64,000 nucleotides of DNA, taken from contig JALIRH010000019.1 of assembly GCA_023055505.1 (NCBI GenBank), positions 2,604,001 to 2,668,000 on the forward strand. Direction: 5' to 3'. Below the pieces are notes generated by a model that was not told where the DNA came from, did no database searches, and saw only the letters and a program-made list of their open reading frames with translations. This document shows positions 1 to 13,345 of the stretch, in pieces. How positions within the stretch are numbered: position 1 is the first letter of the stretch; the number at the start of each line of letters is the position of its first letter. Position numbers and translations under genes: made by a program. The stretch comes from Callipepla californica brunnescens (taxonomy: Eukaryota; Chordata; Aves; Galliformes; Odontophoridae).

Positions 1-720
1 GGACGCACCGGAGCGGGCCGGGGCCGCGGTCCCGCGGCTCCGTGCGGTCGCTGCCGCGGCTGCTCCTCTGCGCTCTGCCCCGGGGCTCCTCCGGCTCCGG
101 AGCCCGCAGCTCAGCCTGAGCGCTGGTCCCGGGCCGCGCGGCACCCCTGCGTGTATTTCATTGGGATCTCTGTTGTTTTCGACGGAGCTGATGCGATGCG
201 GGCATCAACGTCGCTTAGCGGCTCGAATATTTTCTCCCGTCGACTCGCGTGTAAACGTGTAAAATGTTCGCGGCAGTCCAAACTTACTATAGCAGGCTGA
301 CTCTTTGCCCATAAAATGTTAAATCAACCATGACCAGACTCATTTTCCCATGTCAGCCAGGAGGACTCCGTAAATCAACACATTAGGGCTTCGCAGGGCA
401 GGAGCTGCGTGTGCCTCATGCAAAGCGGCCCTGACAGCCGCTCTCCCGGTGCCGGGGCTGTCAGCCCACGTGCTGCAGAGCGGCGAGAGAGGGCAAAGAG
501 ACGGCCACTACTGCGGGGAGCGGCTCCGGCTCATTCTGCGGTTGCGCTTTTGTCTCACAGGTGTTCTGCAGAGCCCATCCCAGCAGCTTGAAGAGCTGAG
601 ATGAGCTCGTGCCTGGGCTGAAGGCCAGGTGCAGGCGCTTCCCGACACCTCCAGGAGGAGCCCACTTGGAACCCACGCATAGCTCGTGCCGGGGATGTGG
701 GTGGCTGCGATAGCCTTACC
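1..720. promoter_or_regulatory. CpG island at left edge, probable ZNF503-side promoter region
   Basis: The first 260 bases are very GC-rich with many CpGs, and a second GC-rich stretch spans about 410-560, in sharp contrast to the AT-rich DNA that follows. This is the composition of an unmethylated vertebrate promoter island. The next gene to the right is LRMDA; in human its upstream neighbour is the zinc-finger repressor gene ZNF503, transcribed away from it, with antisense/divergent lncRNAs at the ZNF503 start. By synteny this island probably belongs to the ZNF503 promoter or its divergent transcript. No ZNF503 coding sequence is visible, so the assignment rests on position and composition only. 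Confidence 0.5.
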
Positions 721-828
721 TGGAAGGAAGAGAGTGTTCTGGGTGAATAGGGATGGAAAAGAATACCCTCGGCCGTAGGATGCTGTCCAGGATCTCTCCG
801 GACAACCCCCTCTTTGTTCAAGAAACAA
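719..828 (-). other. possible minus-strand 5' splice donor next to the CpG island
   Basis: Read on the minus strand, the sequence is CCAG followed by GTAAGG, with the donor GT at + positions 720-719. This is a near-perfect 5' splice site. A minus-strand transcript would have an exon to the right (721 upward) and run left, the direction expected for ZNF503. No matching acceptor or exon 5' end is identified, so it could be a chance match. Confidence 0.2.
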
Positions 829-845
829 GCAAGTGCTTCAGAGTT

Positions 846-879
846 GGCGGCGGCGGTGGTGGTGGTGGTGTGTGTGTGG
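846..879. repeat. GGC/GGT microsatellite grading into GT
   Basis: A compound trinucleotide repeat of GGC units followed by GGT units ends in a short GT run. It is simple-sequence DNA just outside the left CpG island. An open frame crossing it encodes only a glycine run and is not credible as a gene. Confidence 0.85.
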
Positions 880-1896
880 TGTTCTTTCCTCTTTTACCTC
901 TAAGTAGTGTGCTGACTCTTCTAAAAAGCCCTAGCTAACCAGCCCTTATCTAACTCACTATCTCTGGATAAGAGTTCAGATATTGGAAAGCTCATATCTG
1001 GATGTGAGTAGGTTCAAAGGAAGAGGAGACGTACCACGATGTATAGCAAAATGATATAACCCCTTACTGGTCCTGATAGTTACACACATTGAATCAGATT
1101 AGATTCAGATATCGAGGTAGAGTCTTGCGCTATATTTCATGAAATGGGCCTCAGCATAGAGAAATCATTATCCTGTGCTCCTTGCTGGATTGCCTCCCAC
1201 TCGGAGAGGTGACCCAGCTGTGACCCAGACTCTGAACAGTTGTGTGTAAATTTAATTTTCAGCATTACATCATTCCAACCGGAATCTCACCTCCTTGCTT
1301 GCTGTTGTGCTGCGTGCTTTACCTGGTGGTGGGGACAGAAAAGGGGAGGCAGAGAACATGCTGCACGTTCAGAAATGTGCGACAAACTGAATTAGCCTTA
1401 AGATAAGTTTAAAAACTTATAAAGCCTCTGAAGGAAGATTGTTTCCAGTGGACTGATGTTACAAAATCCCACGTTTCCCATGTTTAAAAAAATAAAGCAG
1501 TCAAGTGTCTATAGCAGCATTTATTTTTGGTCCGTGCTCTCACTGCCTAAAGAAGGGCTGAACTGTGACGAATTGTACTTTGAAGTTCCATGTATTCGGG
1601 TGGTTTTTGATACTCAGTGTTTTCTCTGGCAAGTTTTTGGAACATGAGGTTTATAGAAATCACCAAAGCCTGAGAGAGCAAGTGAACTTTGCATTGTAAA
1701 AGCGAACTAAAAGTAGCCCTCTGGTGTAGGCTGTTCTTTCCCTCAAAAGTTAAATGATTTGAAGGGGACTAAGAGGAAAAAGCACTAAGGCAACAGCTTA
1801 CTTCATCTAATTGCCTTTTTTGTTTTTCTTCACCTCTTCAGAGGGTTACCCTTTGAGTCATTTATTTCCCATCTGAAACAGATATATATGTGTTTG

Positions 1897-1941
<45 letters not shown>

Positions 1942-1942
1942 A
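1897..1942. repeat. (TA)n(TG)n compound microsatellite
   Basis: Thirteen TA units are followed directly by about nine TG units. Alternating TA then TG is a common vertebrate compound dinucleotide repeat. The tract is likely length-polymorphic. Confidence 0.95.
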
Positions 1943-1948
1943 TTTTCT

Positions 1949-1972
1949 CCTTCTTCTTCTTCTTTTTTTTTT
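1949..1972. repeat. TTC repeat followed by poly-T
   Basis: Several TTC units run into a ten-base T tract, seven bases after the TA/TG microsatellite. The whole 1897-1972 block is low-complexity DNA. Confidence 0.85.
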
Positions 1973-3960
1973 CCTGCTGCTTTTTCATTCACAGAAAGTT
2001 CAAATGCTCAATGGATGACAAAGCAAGGCTGAAGTATGGGAGTGTGAAGAGTTTGTTTCCCGACCAGCTTCATTCAGGTACTCCCAGCTCTGATAAATGT
2101 ACCTCTGGTGTCAGGAGCAGAGATTAAAGGCAACAGGAGCCTGGCCAAGGTCACAAGTCCTTACAGTAAATAAGCGGTCTGTTCAAGTAAACTTATTAAA
2201 TTGTGGCCACAGAAGAACAGAGACCAGACAGAGTTAGCAACTCTTAAGTTCCAATTCTAGGTTTACTATTAAATGTGCAGCATTATTGTGTTTTTGTGGC
2301 TTTTTGTTTATCTGTAAAGTGGAGTCCTGATATTTACTTATCAATTACTATGAGTTTTAATGAGGATAAAATAGTAAATAATGTATTACCGTGACATAAC
2401 AAAGCCAAGAGCTTAATCTTGTATTCCCTTCAGAAACACTGCAGTGTAACGCGCTGTGCCTTGCTACCATGACGTAGTGGTCAAATCAAGAGGATCATGT
2501 GGGGTGCTGTGCTCTCTTGTTAGAGTTAAATCATGTTATTTCATATGTCAGTGCTGCTGCAACCCTTATGTTTTGCGCTACTCACTGACCAGAACCAAAC
2601 CTCCTCCCAGGCTTCTCAACCCGTCGTCAATTTTCAAGTTCATGGAATGATGCAATCCAGCATGTGTGTGATGATGATGTGTATTTGGTCCTTTGAGCAC
2701 TAAACTCAATTATTATTACAGAAATGTAAGGCATTACTGTGGTTTTCTTTTAGATTAATGTAATATGTTTTCTTTATTTATTTTAAACTCATGACCTTGA
2801 AAGCATGAACGATCTCCACGTTAGTATGACAGAGGTACAAATGGCATTATTATACAGCTTTGGTGGTCTCGTTTGAATGTTATTAACATACAAGGCTAAA
2901 ATCAATTAGCAAAACACCATTTTTGAGATGTAATTTATTAACACTGTGTAAGAGTGTTCTTTGGTTGACTAGCTTTAAGACAGAGATAATATAATAGCAC
3001 TGTGGCTACTTCAGTTAGGGCTTGCTTCTTCTCTCCTTGGACTAAGAGGCAACGTTTTCTCATTAACTACTACATGAACGGAATTGGACTGTGGTTAGCA
3101 GCTGTTTTGGTTCAGTAATCACCCATTGTTTCATTCTCACATTTTTATCACTATCTCAATGGGAAGGCCAAATTTAAGTAGGATGCTTTTATAGATAGTA
3201 TAGGTTTTTAATATCAAAGTATGTTAATGGGAAAGAAGAGTGGTTGGACCCAAATTATGGAATCTAAGGAGCACAGTAAACGTTATAACCTAATTTAAAT
3301 TACTCCAGAGATGATTCGGTTTCTCTGGTCTATTAGCATCCATTCATGTCTGTTATCATTACTAATGGATTGTATTACTAAACCAGAGGAGAAAAAAGAA
3401 AGAATTCAATGCCATTTTTTCCTTCATCATGAAAACTGGGATGAGTAGATGGGGTTATTTTAAAGACTGTGTTAATAATTACAGCATTTATATAAACAAC
3501 TGTGGATCTCTAGCAGGATTTTTACAGGGGAAGTAGGAGCTATTTTGGGCCAGAACTATGTGCTTCTTTCAAGGTACCACTTAAAATTGCTTGTGCAACA
3601 AGAATGATGATAAATGGTTGGCTTGTTGCTCAGCCGTGGTTATGAAAATTAGTTGACCTTGATTTTTTTGGTCCAGTATTCTAAATTTTTGTGATTCAGA
3701 CGGTGTGAAAAATCCCACTTACTTGCAGTAGTGAAGGACGAGACTAGTTCAGGTGGCTTTTGGGTGTGCAATCTAGTGTAACCAAGGATAAGAGTGCTGA
3801 AAGGAAATATGGTTCTTTCCTGTGGCAATATTGTAGTTTTATTTATATATTTTTGCTGGTGTAATGAAAGCAATAACATTTTTACTGTGTACAGTAACTT
3901 GGGATGCCAAGAAACCCACACCTGGGTTGATTATATTTATGTTTATAATATATAGGCTGA

Positions 3961-3974
3961 AAAAAAAAAAAAAA
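3961..3974. repeat. poly-A tract
   Basis: Fourteen A residues. No retrogene-like sequence is visible upstream, so I treat it as a simple homopolymer rather than a retroposed tail. Confidence 0.8.
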
Positions 3975-4130
3975 GAGTATTATCTTGTGGAATAATGTTT
4001 GGCTTAAATATGGCTTGGTATCTTTTACACAATCTTGCCTGCATGTCTCTCTGGATAGATCAAATGTTTATCTGTAATACTACTACATCTTCCAAGAAGG
4101 CCGAGGTGTGCTTTCTTGTGGAATATAAAA

Positions 4131-4162
4131 GGGGGGAGGGGGGGGGGGGGAGGGAGGGGAGG
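4131..4162 (+). repeat. G-rich tract with G-quadruplex potential
   Basis: A 32-base, almost pure G tract with an uninterrupted run of 13 Gs (4138-4150) and single A interruptions. Several runs of three or more Gs lie close together, so a G-quadruplex is sterically possible on the + strand. It sits alone in AT-rich intergenic DNA with no promoter island around it. Confidence 0.85.
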
Positions 4163-5232
4163 ATACATGCAGCCTCCTAAGATTCATCCAGTTACCTGTC
4201 CTCAGCGTGGGCACTAGGATATCAGTGTGGATCTGTTGCACTGGGGCCTTTCTCAGACCTTGTAAGGCACAATGAATTTCATCCTTGCAAGATTAAGAAC
4301 CGAAACAGACTCCCGAGGTAGAGAAAATTAATTTAATGGTTATAAAGACGTCAGACTGATGACACCAGAGAATGAAGTGCAGAATGTCCTCCTCTGCCTT
4401 GCCAGAATAATTAAGAGAACAGCTCATTCACATCCTCTCTGTTGATTCTGCAGAAATACCAGTTGTATGACTGGAATTCCATAATAGAGACACCCACTAA
4501 TTCTTCATGCAGGTTACCTAAAAGCCAGTGTGTGGTAGCATTGTTGATACAGGCTTTGTTTGACTTCCAGCCAAAGAAGATAGTTGCTACTGGTTCTGTT
4601 TTTCATCTTCTAAACGTAAAGTTATAGGAAATTTTTATGCCTGCTTTTTTGCTGGCTTTGATTCTTTGCCCTTTACTGCTAAAGATTTTTGGTTCACCTT
4701 CAAGTGACAAGTTCAGATATGAGCATCTTGACTTTTATCAGTTTAGGTCAAATCATGAGCAGATTTTTTTGGATTAAAAATGTTTAGTTTTCCCCTTCTA
4801 CTCTGTATAAATAAAATTGCCTGAAGATATCTACCACGATCTAATCTATGATATTCTGATACATACTGTATGCTATCAACTTTAACATTTCTAAACCTTA
4901 AATGAATGTCTGCTATCACTGTTTAATACAAATAGTTCTGAATGATTATAAAAATATTTAATGCATAATGCATATCACTCAGGTATTTACTGTCAGTAAT
5001 GGATGAGGAACAACGCTCGGATAATTTATAAAAGTAGACAAAAACATTTTTCAGGAGGTATTGTTTTCAAAGTGTTGGTTTCTAATAATAACATTTTGGT
5101 CATAATATCTTTTTAATATAATTTAAGCTACTTTACTTATGCAAATTGGTGAACTAACTTAAGTGCTTTTATTCTACCTGAAATGCTGAGAGTGTCTTAC
5201 GCTAGAGAAACGTGTATAAAAACAGTTTAACT

Positions 5233-5250
5233 CTTTTTTTTTTTTTTTTT
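5233..5250. repeat. poly-T tract
   Basis: An uninterrupted run of about 18 T residues in intergenic DNA. Confidence 0.8.
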
Positions 5251-8200
5251 GTGCTTCAAGTTAAGCAGCCTGGTGTGGGAGCTTTGTTTTGGGTGGATGA
5301 AGGTCTTCGTGACCTTAGGAACCTATAGCTGGTAGAGTATGCACGGGCAAAAATCAGATGCTATGTCTTCCTTTAAACCAAACTAATTTTCCATCTTGAA
5401 GAAGCTGGGACTGCCAGACACTGTGGTGTTATGGCCATCCTCTAGGTGTCCTCTAGAAGGCTGCTGGAACACTAGCAGCTGCCAGTAAGTAATGAACTCT
5501 TTATGTTGGGTGAACACTGCTTTTGCAGTGTACCTTCATGCCTTGCTAGACATGAAGCACTGATTAAGTGATTACGATACGTTCAGAGCACTAGAGTGCC
5601 CTGTGGCTGGAGATAGGAAAGGATGGTTGTGGAACCAGTTTGGAGATCAGCCCATCTACATAAATAGGAATTGGAGCTAGGGCTTTCTCCTTGATAGAAA
5701 GGCCTTACAGATGTACTCAAAGTATCTGGCTCAGAACCTCAATGACAATTATAGTGACTGTAAATGAAAAGAACATTAAGCATGCTAAGTCAGGCATGGA
5801 AAAATGAGGAAGTGCCAGAACGGAGGTTGCCTCTGCAATCTTGATTCACTCTGTTTAGTGCATAGACGTGGTGACAGTCTTGATGATGATAGAACATCAA
5901 GATCAAACAGTATCACCTCTGTGTGATCCCTGTCTCATTTGGTGCAAAGTCTGCAACAGAGAGAATGCCAAAGGACCGTAATTTGTCACTGAGCCCTCTG
6001 AGAGGAGTGGCAGTATAAAGCCAAGCACAGTATTACAAAGCAGAATGTTTTTCCTTCACATATAAAAGCATATTCAGTCTCATATAAAATAAGTATAGTG
6101 CTTTTTTTTTATTTTTTTAATCAAATTAAAAAATTCAAAGAAATAAAGGATTACAATTCAAGGTAAAAATAGAAATGCATATTTAAACAAGCCAATTTTG
6201 AATTCATTATCTCAGTCTTGAAAGTATATGGAAAAGTTACCCAGAGGTGATAACTAATATGTTTGGGACATGAAGCTGGAAACACAGTGGCTTTATTTTC
6301 TAACCAGTGACAGTCTACAGTAATTCAGAAACAGGATGAACAGAATGATTTTTTCTCTTACTTGCTTATTAAAAATAGCATAGAAAATTGAAAAAAAAAC
6401 CCCACAACTATTAGCTTTGGACCAGCAGGTTTACCAGAATTAACATACAACTATGTCATTTGAGTACCTTCATTTTTAGTGCTCAGGCAAGCAAAAGGTG
6501 GCCTCAACATGTTCTGAGGTAGCTAGCTGAAGAAACTTCTCCAAAACTGAATTATCTTGTTCTTTCTTGGGTGGTGAGGTGTGTACAGAACAGTAGCTGT
6601 GTAGTACTTCTATACAACTACTTTTCCCTTGGTCTAGGGGGCCGCAGCTTGAGGAATATTTTATATATCTGTTCAAGAGATTCCTATACTCTTACCTCTT
6701 CAACAAGTTTTTTTGTGGTTTTTTTTTTTTTTTTTGTTTAACAAGAAAAGGTAAAAATTCTATAAAAGCCCAAACTTCTGTCCATTAGTTTTGCATTTTC
6801 CATTCTTCAAGAGGGAAAAGACTTTTCACTTTTTATTGTATATAGAACATCGATTACAGTTCTTGGGTTTTATCCCCCTTCCTGAGTATTAGTAAGACAG
6901 CTAACCTTTTGAGCTATTTTCAGCGTAACTAGCTGTAAAATTGGAATATTCATGCCTAACTGAGATAGGTATAGTGAGGCTTAATTGATTAATAGATCTA
7001 AAATGATGTGAAATTTTGAGGCAAATGACACTTTAGATATGTTAGGTACAACTTCCTTTATATTTTAAAATAACCAATATAAAAAACACTAAGAACCAAT
7101 CATTATGAACAATTTCGACAAACACATTTACTTATAATCTTTCCACGGAAAGACAAATTATAATACTGAATAGTGAATGCAATTTGACACAGGCAGTAAA
7201 AGCAAAAGGAAATTAACATGCATTTCCATTCACTAGAAGGAAGAGATGAACACGAGCAGATTTCCCTTTAGATGAAACACTGAAAATGTTATTTTTGATA
7301 TGTGAGTTTATAGGCCTGTATGATGAAAATGTGTATATTCACGTACACTTAAAATAGAATCTCTAGAATCTTTATCAGTAGACTTGTCTAAGTCTTCTTA
7401 TTGTTCATTTACCTATTTAGTTCTCAGTGAATGTTTTGCTCTTCACTTTTCTGCTTAAACAGAACAATTTTTGATAATCACTATACAACAGATAAGATAG
7501 AACTTTTCAGTAACAAAAGATGTTCCCACGTGTGATTCTCTAATAATCAGAACTTTCTTTCTGTTTGTGACAGTGTAGACTTCTATAGTTTCATTAACAT
7601 ATGCATTTTTTCATAATGAAAAACTAATAGTAAGGAAGAACTGAATTTAAGCTTTTATTAACTCTTAATTCAATTTGAGATATGGAATAATGCCATACTA
7701 CTGCACCCGTGAAGTTATTTCATTAGAGATGTATATTTCTTTTTCTTCACTTTGTGAAGAGTTTTAATTTTAATTTTTTTTTTTTTTGCCCAAGATGATT
7801 TTTAGGTCAGGTTTAAGTATAGGATCAAGGAAACAGGAGAAAAAGATCCAGGTTAGCTGCTAAGGGTTAGTCAGCCCTGGGGGGAAATGAGGTTTTAATT
7901 CCTGAAATAATGAGTAAATTATCAATATATATTCTAATAGGTGGTTAATGATTTGACGTAAGGATAAGCAAGCCATTGGACACAACTTATTTCTATCCAT
8001 GACTGCTACTGCTGAACTTCAACATGTGGTTCTCAAGCCTGTGGAATTTTGTAGATTCTGTTACTCTCTGGTTAGTGGTTTGAAACTAACCATTCACAAA
8101 CAGCCTTCTTCAAGTAGAACATATAAAATAACAGTATAATAGCTGTTTTTTTGTTGTTGTTGTTTTGTTTTGGTAGGGAATTCTAAGGCAGATGACAAAC

Positions 8201-11200
8201 TGGGAAAAAATGCTAGAAACTTGGCTGGTGATATATTTCTCTCCCTTCATTATGAGAATTAGCTGTGCATATTTCTCAAGAGTTTTGAGCTGAGAATAAA
8301 GTGTTTTTTGTTGGTTAGTGCCACTTCTCTATCAGCTCTTTTTTTTTTTCTTTTTTTTTTTTTTTCCTGCAAGCTGTTTTATTCCACTGTCCTGTAGTTC
8401 TGAACCATGACGATATTCATGACAGCTTCCCTTTTCTTGGGTTTTGTCACATAAATCTAGTGACTCCACCAAAAACAAACAATTTTTTTGTTTGCTTTTC
8501 TCAGAGAGGTGTGGGGGGGAAAGCAATTAATTTGCTGAGGTTTTATGGATAATAGTATTTTAACTTCCTGAAATGTTTTATTTGTTTTGGTATTGAGATT
8601 TTCGTAGTATTGCTGTGACCAGATGTTAAAAACAGTGACATCCATGACTAGATCCCTTTTAGCCTTTGCTTCTAACAGAATTCACTGAATGGTGTCCTAG
8701 CGAGGTGCGGAATCTTCAGTGAGTCAAAAGTACCACAGTAATTTAACTCGCTGCATAATCACATGAGCTATCATGTCACCCAGATGCACTAGAATAACCT
8801 TTATTAAAAAGAACAACTCCAAAGCAGAACTATGTGGTTTTTTTTTTTTTTTTTTTCTGTTGTAAGTTCATGGTGTTGAAATATTGTCAACTTTGAAACT
8901 GGAGACTGTACAGTATCATTTTATTTTTTTCCTTCAGATTGAGGTCTAATCTGGAGAAAAAGCCCGAGAGAGTTTCAAGAGGTTTTACTCTTTATGGCCA
9001 TTCAGTCAAGTATGTCAATTCTGCTATGTATTTCTACACAGACTTTGTGATATGGATTTCTCTCTATTGAGACTGAAATACTTTGTTCCTCATTAGTCTT
9101 ATGTTATCCAACACCATCAGCTGACCATAACTCTAAGCTTTACTCATCTGATTGAGATTCCAGCAAGAAACTTAAGCATGAAAATCTTTATATTATATTA
9201 TTAACAGTCCATCAAAAGCACTAGTAATTTGAAGCTCTGTATTCTTCTCTTGTGATTGCAGAGTGGTTGCCAGTATTATGACCAAATATAAACATGTGTT
9301 CAGATGCTCTTATATGTATGGAATCAGAGTTTTAATCCCAAAATTAAATCAGGAATTTTCTCTATTTTATCATTTGTCTGCCTCTAATCTCTTCAGTATA
9401 AAATGGAAGTCCCTTCGTTTTTACTTTGCTATTTGTTTTGCTTTTCTCAACAATTATTTATTTATATGTTACTGAGAGCTTGAAGAAATTTTTGGGAAAC
9501 AAGGAGTGGGGTAGCATTTGGAAAGTTGTAATGGATCCAATGTTATGGGCCTACTTGACCCACAGGTTGGAGATTTTTCCATGTATTTTCTGTTCACAGT
9601 AATGCCATTCTCTTGCTAAAAAAGCACATCTGTGCTGAAAATACCCACTGGGCTCCTTTGTCTTTCTACTAGCTTATACATGACTTTCTAGTTCTAGAGA
9701 AACTGAATGCTTGATGGAATTCTGCTAGATGCGGGACCAGAGAACTAGGGACAAAAATATTCTGTAGAACTAGAAGGTACTATGGAATCCACAAGCTATA
9801 GTTAGGTCATCTTTCTGCTTAATCTTTCATTGGAAATGGGATTATGCTTGTTATAAGGGTTTGAAGGATGTCTGTGTTACTGTATTTGCATACAGTGCAT
9901 GGAAGAAGAGGGTAAAAGCCTAAAGTCAAGAAGGCAAGAGGATTCAAGAGGCAATTAAACTAAACCATCTCCATTTCCCTCACATTTCCTTTCATTTCCA
10001 AGAGGCGTAAAACCTGCTGTCTTGTCAAGTTTATATGTATCTCTGCATATTAGTGGACAGTATATTGCTTTCAGAGAATATACTTCTATAACTTTTTGTT
10101 TTCAGCTCTACCATCTTGCATCATGCATTAGCATGTTCTGTTCCTCATGATGTCTCTAGATGATGCAGAATTAATGCTAACTGAACTGAACTTAACCCTC
10201 CTCACCCAGAAGGATGGGTGGATGAAAGTAATGAGTAATGGGAAAAGTTGCTGTTTAACAAACTGTGGAAGATGATGCCTCTTGTGTGAGCTTTGTTCTT
10301 TCATAGTCATCCGCATTGTTAGCAACTTCCATACATTTCTTTGGAAATCTTTGGTACTCAAAGGTATAAAAAAAATAGCAACTGGTTTTGGAACTGAACA
10401 AAAGAGAGGTAAAACTTTTGTTCTTTCACATATAGGAGTTATTCCACACTCATCTGTCCTGTGTTGTCTACTGATTGGACTACATCAGTGCTTTGTTGTC
10501 TGTTTTCAGCAGTAGTTGTGCATCTGTTATCTGTGTGGAAAGCTGTGGTTTCCACATAATGAATTCTGTTAGAAAAAGTGAAGGCTAAAAGAGATTTAGT
10601 CATTAGCTTCGTGAATGTAACCAGCTCAAAAATACGTATTTTAAAACAAACAAACAACAAAACAAAACTGGGAATGTGTACATAGATGCAAAGCAAGAAA
10701 TAAACTTGTTTGCTAACAGCTGTCAGTTCCACATCTTGGTTCAAGATCGTTCCTGGCCACACAATATTTTGTCAGGGTAAAGACAGGTGTAGAATCTCTT
10801 CCAACATGTGTTTTGAATAGTAGATTCCTATTTATATACAGGTAGGTCTCTCTTATTATACAGTGATGTTGACAAAATGCTGAAGATTTTGTTTCCATGG
10901 GATCAGATGAAAAAGAAAAACAAACAAACAAAAAAAAAAAACACCCAGCCTTCCAGAAGGCTTGGTATGTAAGTACTACAATGAATTACCTGAACCCTAG
11001 AAAAAGAGAAATCACCCCAGCTACAACTTCCTCCAGCCTCTACAGATACGTTCTTCGTTGTTTGATCTTTGTCTTTAAGAATTTCTGGAAGTAATTTTGT
11101 TTTGTCTTTGTACGACAGGCAGCCTCTACCCCAGACATTGTGATTAAGATCTGGAACAAGAAAATACTGTACAGAACTTTTAAAGCCTCAAACCTGTTGT

Positions 11201-13060
11201 TTATAATGGGACTGCAATGTATGATGGCCTCAAATTAGACTTTATTGTTGCTTTAATCTTCTTTCTTGCTCAGCTCTGATTGTTGCTTCTTATGAGCAAG
11301 CAAGAACTGATGTACAAAGATGGACAGTTGCTTCAGTACTACAATTTGCTTTCCCATCACAGTGTAGCCAGCACTCCTGAAAATTACATACACATAATGG
11401 ACTGTAGGAATGTAGGAAAGTACAGCACTTTGTGTTTGTTGGGAGTCAGTCATCTTGAGCTTTGAAAAAAAATCACTTCTGTGGGTGTGTGTGCAACTTA
11501 TAATTACAGGAGAAGTAGTAGTAACAACTTACAAATGAACATTACCAAATACTTTCCAGTAGAAAAATGTGTATGATCTTTAATGAAGTGTTCTGTGCCT
11601 CCATGGCTAGCAACAGGCCTTTGAATGTGGACAGGAGGATAAGCCTGGCACTCTTCTTGTTGGCTTTATGAAAACAAAATAGAACATTCAGACAGCATGA
11701 ATTGTAAGCTATTTTAAAATATTATATCTCGTCTTTGGTTTTCATATGTATTTATCTCAAAATCCTGCTATAATCTACAGAGCTTGTTGTTGTCTCTTGT
11801 CAGCCTTTGTCCTTGGTGTGCTATACACTCTAGATGGCACACAGAGAATAACTACCCTTCAACCTGGAATAGCCTTTTGCTTGCAAGTACTGTCCTCTGG
11901 CAGCAAAGGAATGATGGTGCTACACTTCTTTTCTCGTCCAGGAATAATATTTTTAATCTTATTATGCTACCATGCATTGATACTCAACAGGACAAACCAA
12001 GACACTGTATTGTCTACAGCTGGGGCATCAACCTAGGTCTTTGGATATGTAAGTTGAGTAGCTGACCATAGATAACATAAGTTTTTTCTCTCTGTGTTCA
12101 AAGCTTTCTGTTTTGAAAACTCTTACTTCATAGTATATCAAATTACAAAGGCTATACGCAAAGTTAACTTAGAACACTAATAAGGTTACAAAGTGAAGCT
12201 TTCTAAAGATGTCAGTAGATTCTGAACTTCAAGGTAGCTTTTCAACAAAATGGTGAGCAAATTCCTGTCAGAGCCGTGTTTGTTCATAATCACTGTGTAC
12301 CCTCAGTGTGCTCATTCTGCACTGCAGCTGCATAGTAGGAAGATAATATATCCCAGAGGCGATTTTAGATATAATTTTGCTCTGCTTGACAATGGGAGGA
12401 ATCAAAGAGTCAGACTCTGATTTAGGGTAGAATGTGGAGATTGCGGCCAAAATGTGTGACAGTATGATCTAGGCCACTCTGAAAGCCATAGAATCTCTCA
12501 CAGAATCTAGCTGCTCTGTGCTAATAGTAAATATAAAATGGAGTACTCTAGAATTAAGTAGCAGTTTGGCACCAATTTTAATGCAATACTAGCTCTTCTC
12601 TAAATGGAGTAGAAGAACAGATGTCACATAGTGCACATATGCTGCACGATGTGTCTGCTACAGAAGAGGGAACAACAGCTCCTTGTGCCACAGTGCCACC
12701 CTCTACAGAGAGGTCTGGGCCTGCCTTAGCATCTATAATTCTTACCAGGTTACCTATTTTCTTATTTAAATTAAATTAATACTTCCTCTGAAGATGAAAT
12801 ATATTTTCTTAGGAAAAATTTCACACTGGGCTATTTGTGTTTCTGTTGCAAGAAAAGAGAAAAAAAATGCAAAAAACATTAAAGGAAATAAAAATGTTAG
12901 CCCTCCTTTCTGTTGTAGGAGTCTGCAGAAGAAATGGAAGATGTAAATCAAGGTCATTAACTAAGAGTAAAACTCAAAGCAAGTTCACAAGTATTATATG
13001 GGCGCATAGATTACTGTTCTACCATTTTTCTTTGGTTTCTTTTCTGGGCAAAAAGATTGA

Positions 13061-13208
13061 GACCCCAGAGAGGTGTGGATGCCTCATCCCTAGAGGTCTG
13101 CAAGGCCAGACTTGATGAGTTCCTGATCAGTCTGATCTAGTGCAGGTGAGTTGGAACTAGATGATTTCTGATATTCTTTCCAACCCAAGCCAGTCTATGA
13201 TTTCTATG
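13061..13208 (+). mobile_element. CR1 LINE 3'-end fragment
   Basis: The block carries the ordered CR1 3'-UTR words: a GAGAGGTGTGGATGCC region, CATCCCTAGAGGT, AAGGCCAGACTTGATG, then GTTGGAACTAGATGAT, a TTTCCAACCCAAGCC segment, and an imperfect 8-bp tail repeat of the CTATGATT type at its 3' end. Chicken repeat CR1 is a non-LTR retrotransposon that usually survives only as 5'-truncated copies like this one. Only about 150 bp remain and no coding part is present. Confidence 0.9.
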
Positions 13209-13330
13209 GAAAAGTATCCTGTGGAGTTACAGATATCCAGTATGGATATTCACTTCTGAGAGAGAGAGGAAAAAAAAATAAACACTGATCATTCTACCAT
13301 CATTTTAATTCAGCAGCAGAGGAAAGGGAA

Positions 13331-13345
13331 AAAAAAAAAAAAAAA
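13331..13345. repeat. poly-A tract
   Basis: About 15 A residues about 120 bp downstream of the CR1 fragment. CR1 ends in an 8-bp repeat rather than poly-A, so the two are probably unrelated. Confidence 0.75.

Noticed and set aside
12480..12520. ATAGAATC...CAGAATC words suggesting a reverse CR1 tail
   Set aside because: The flanks lack the CR1 words that should follow (TTGGAAGGGACC type), so the match is too short.
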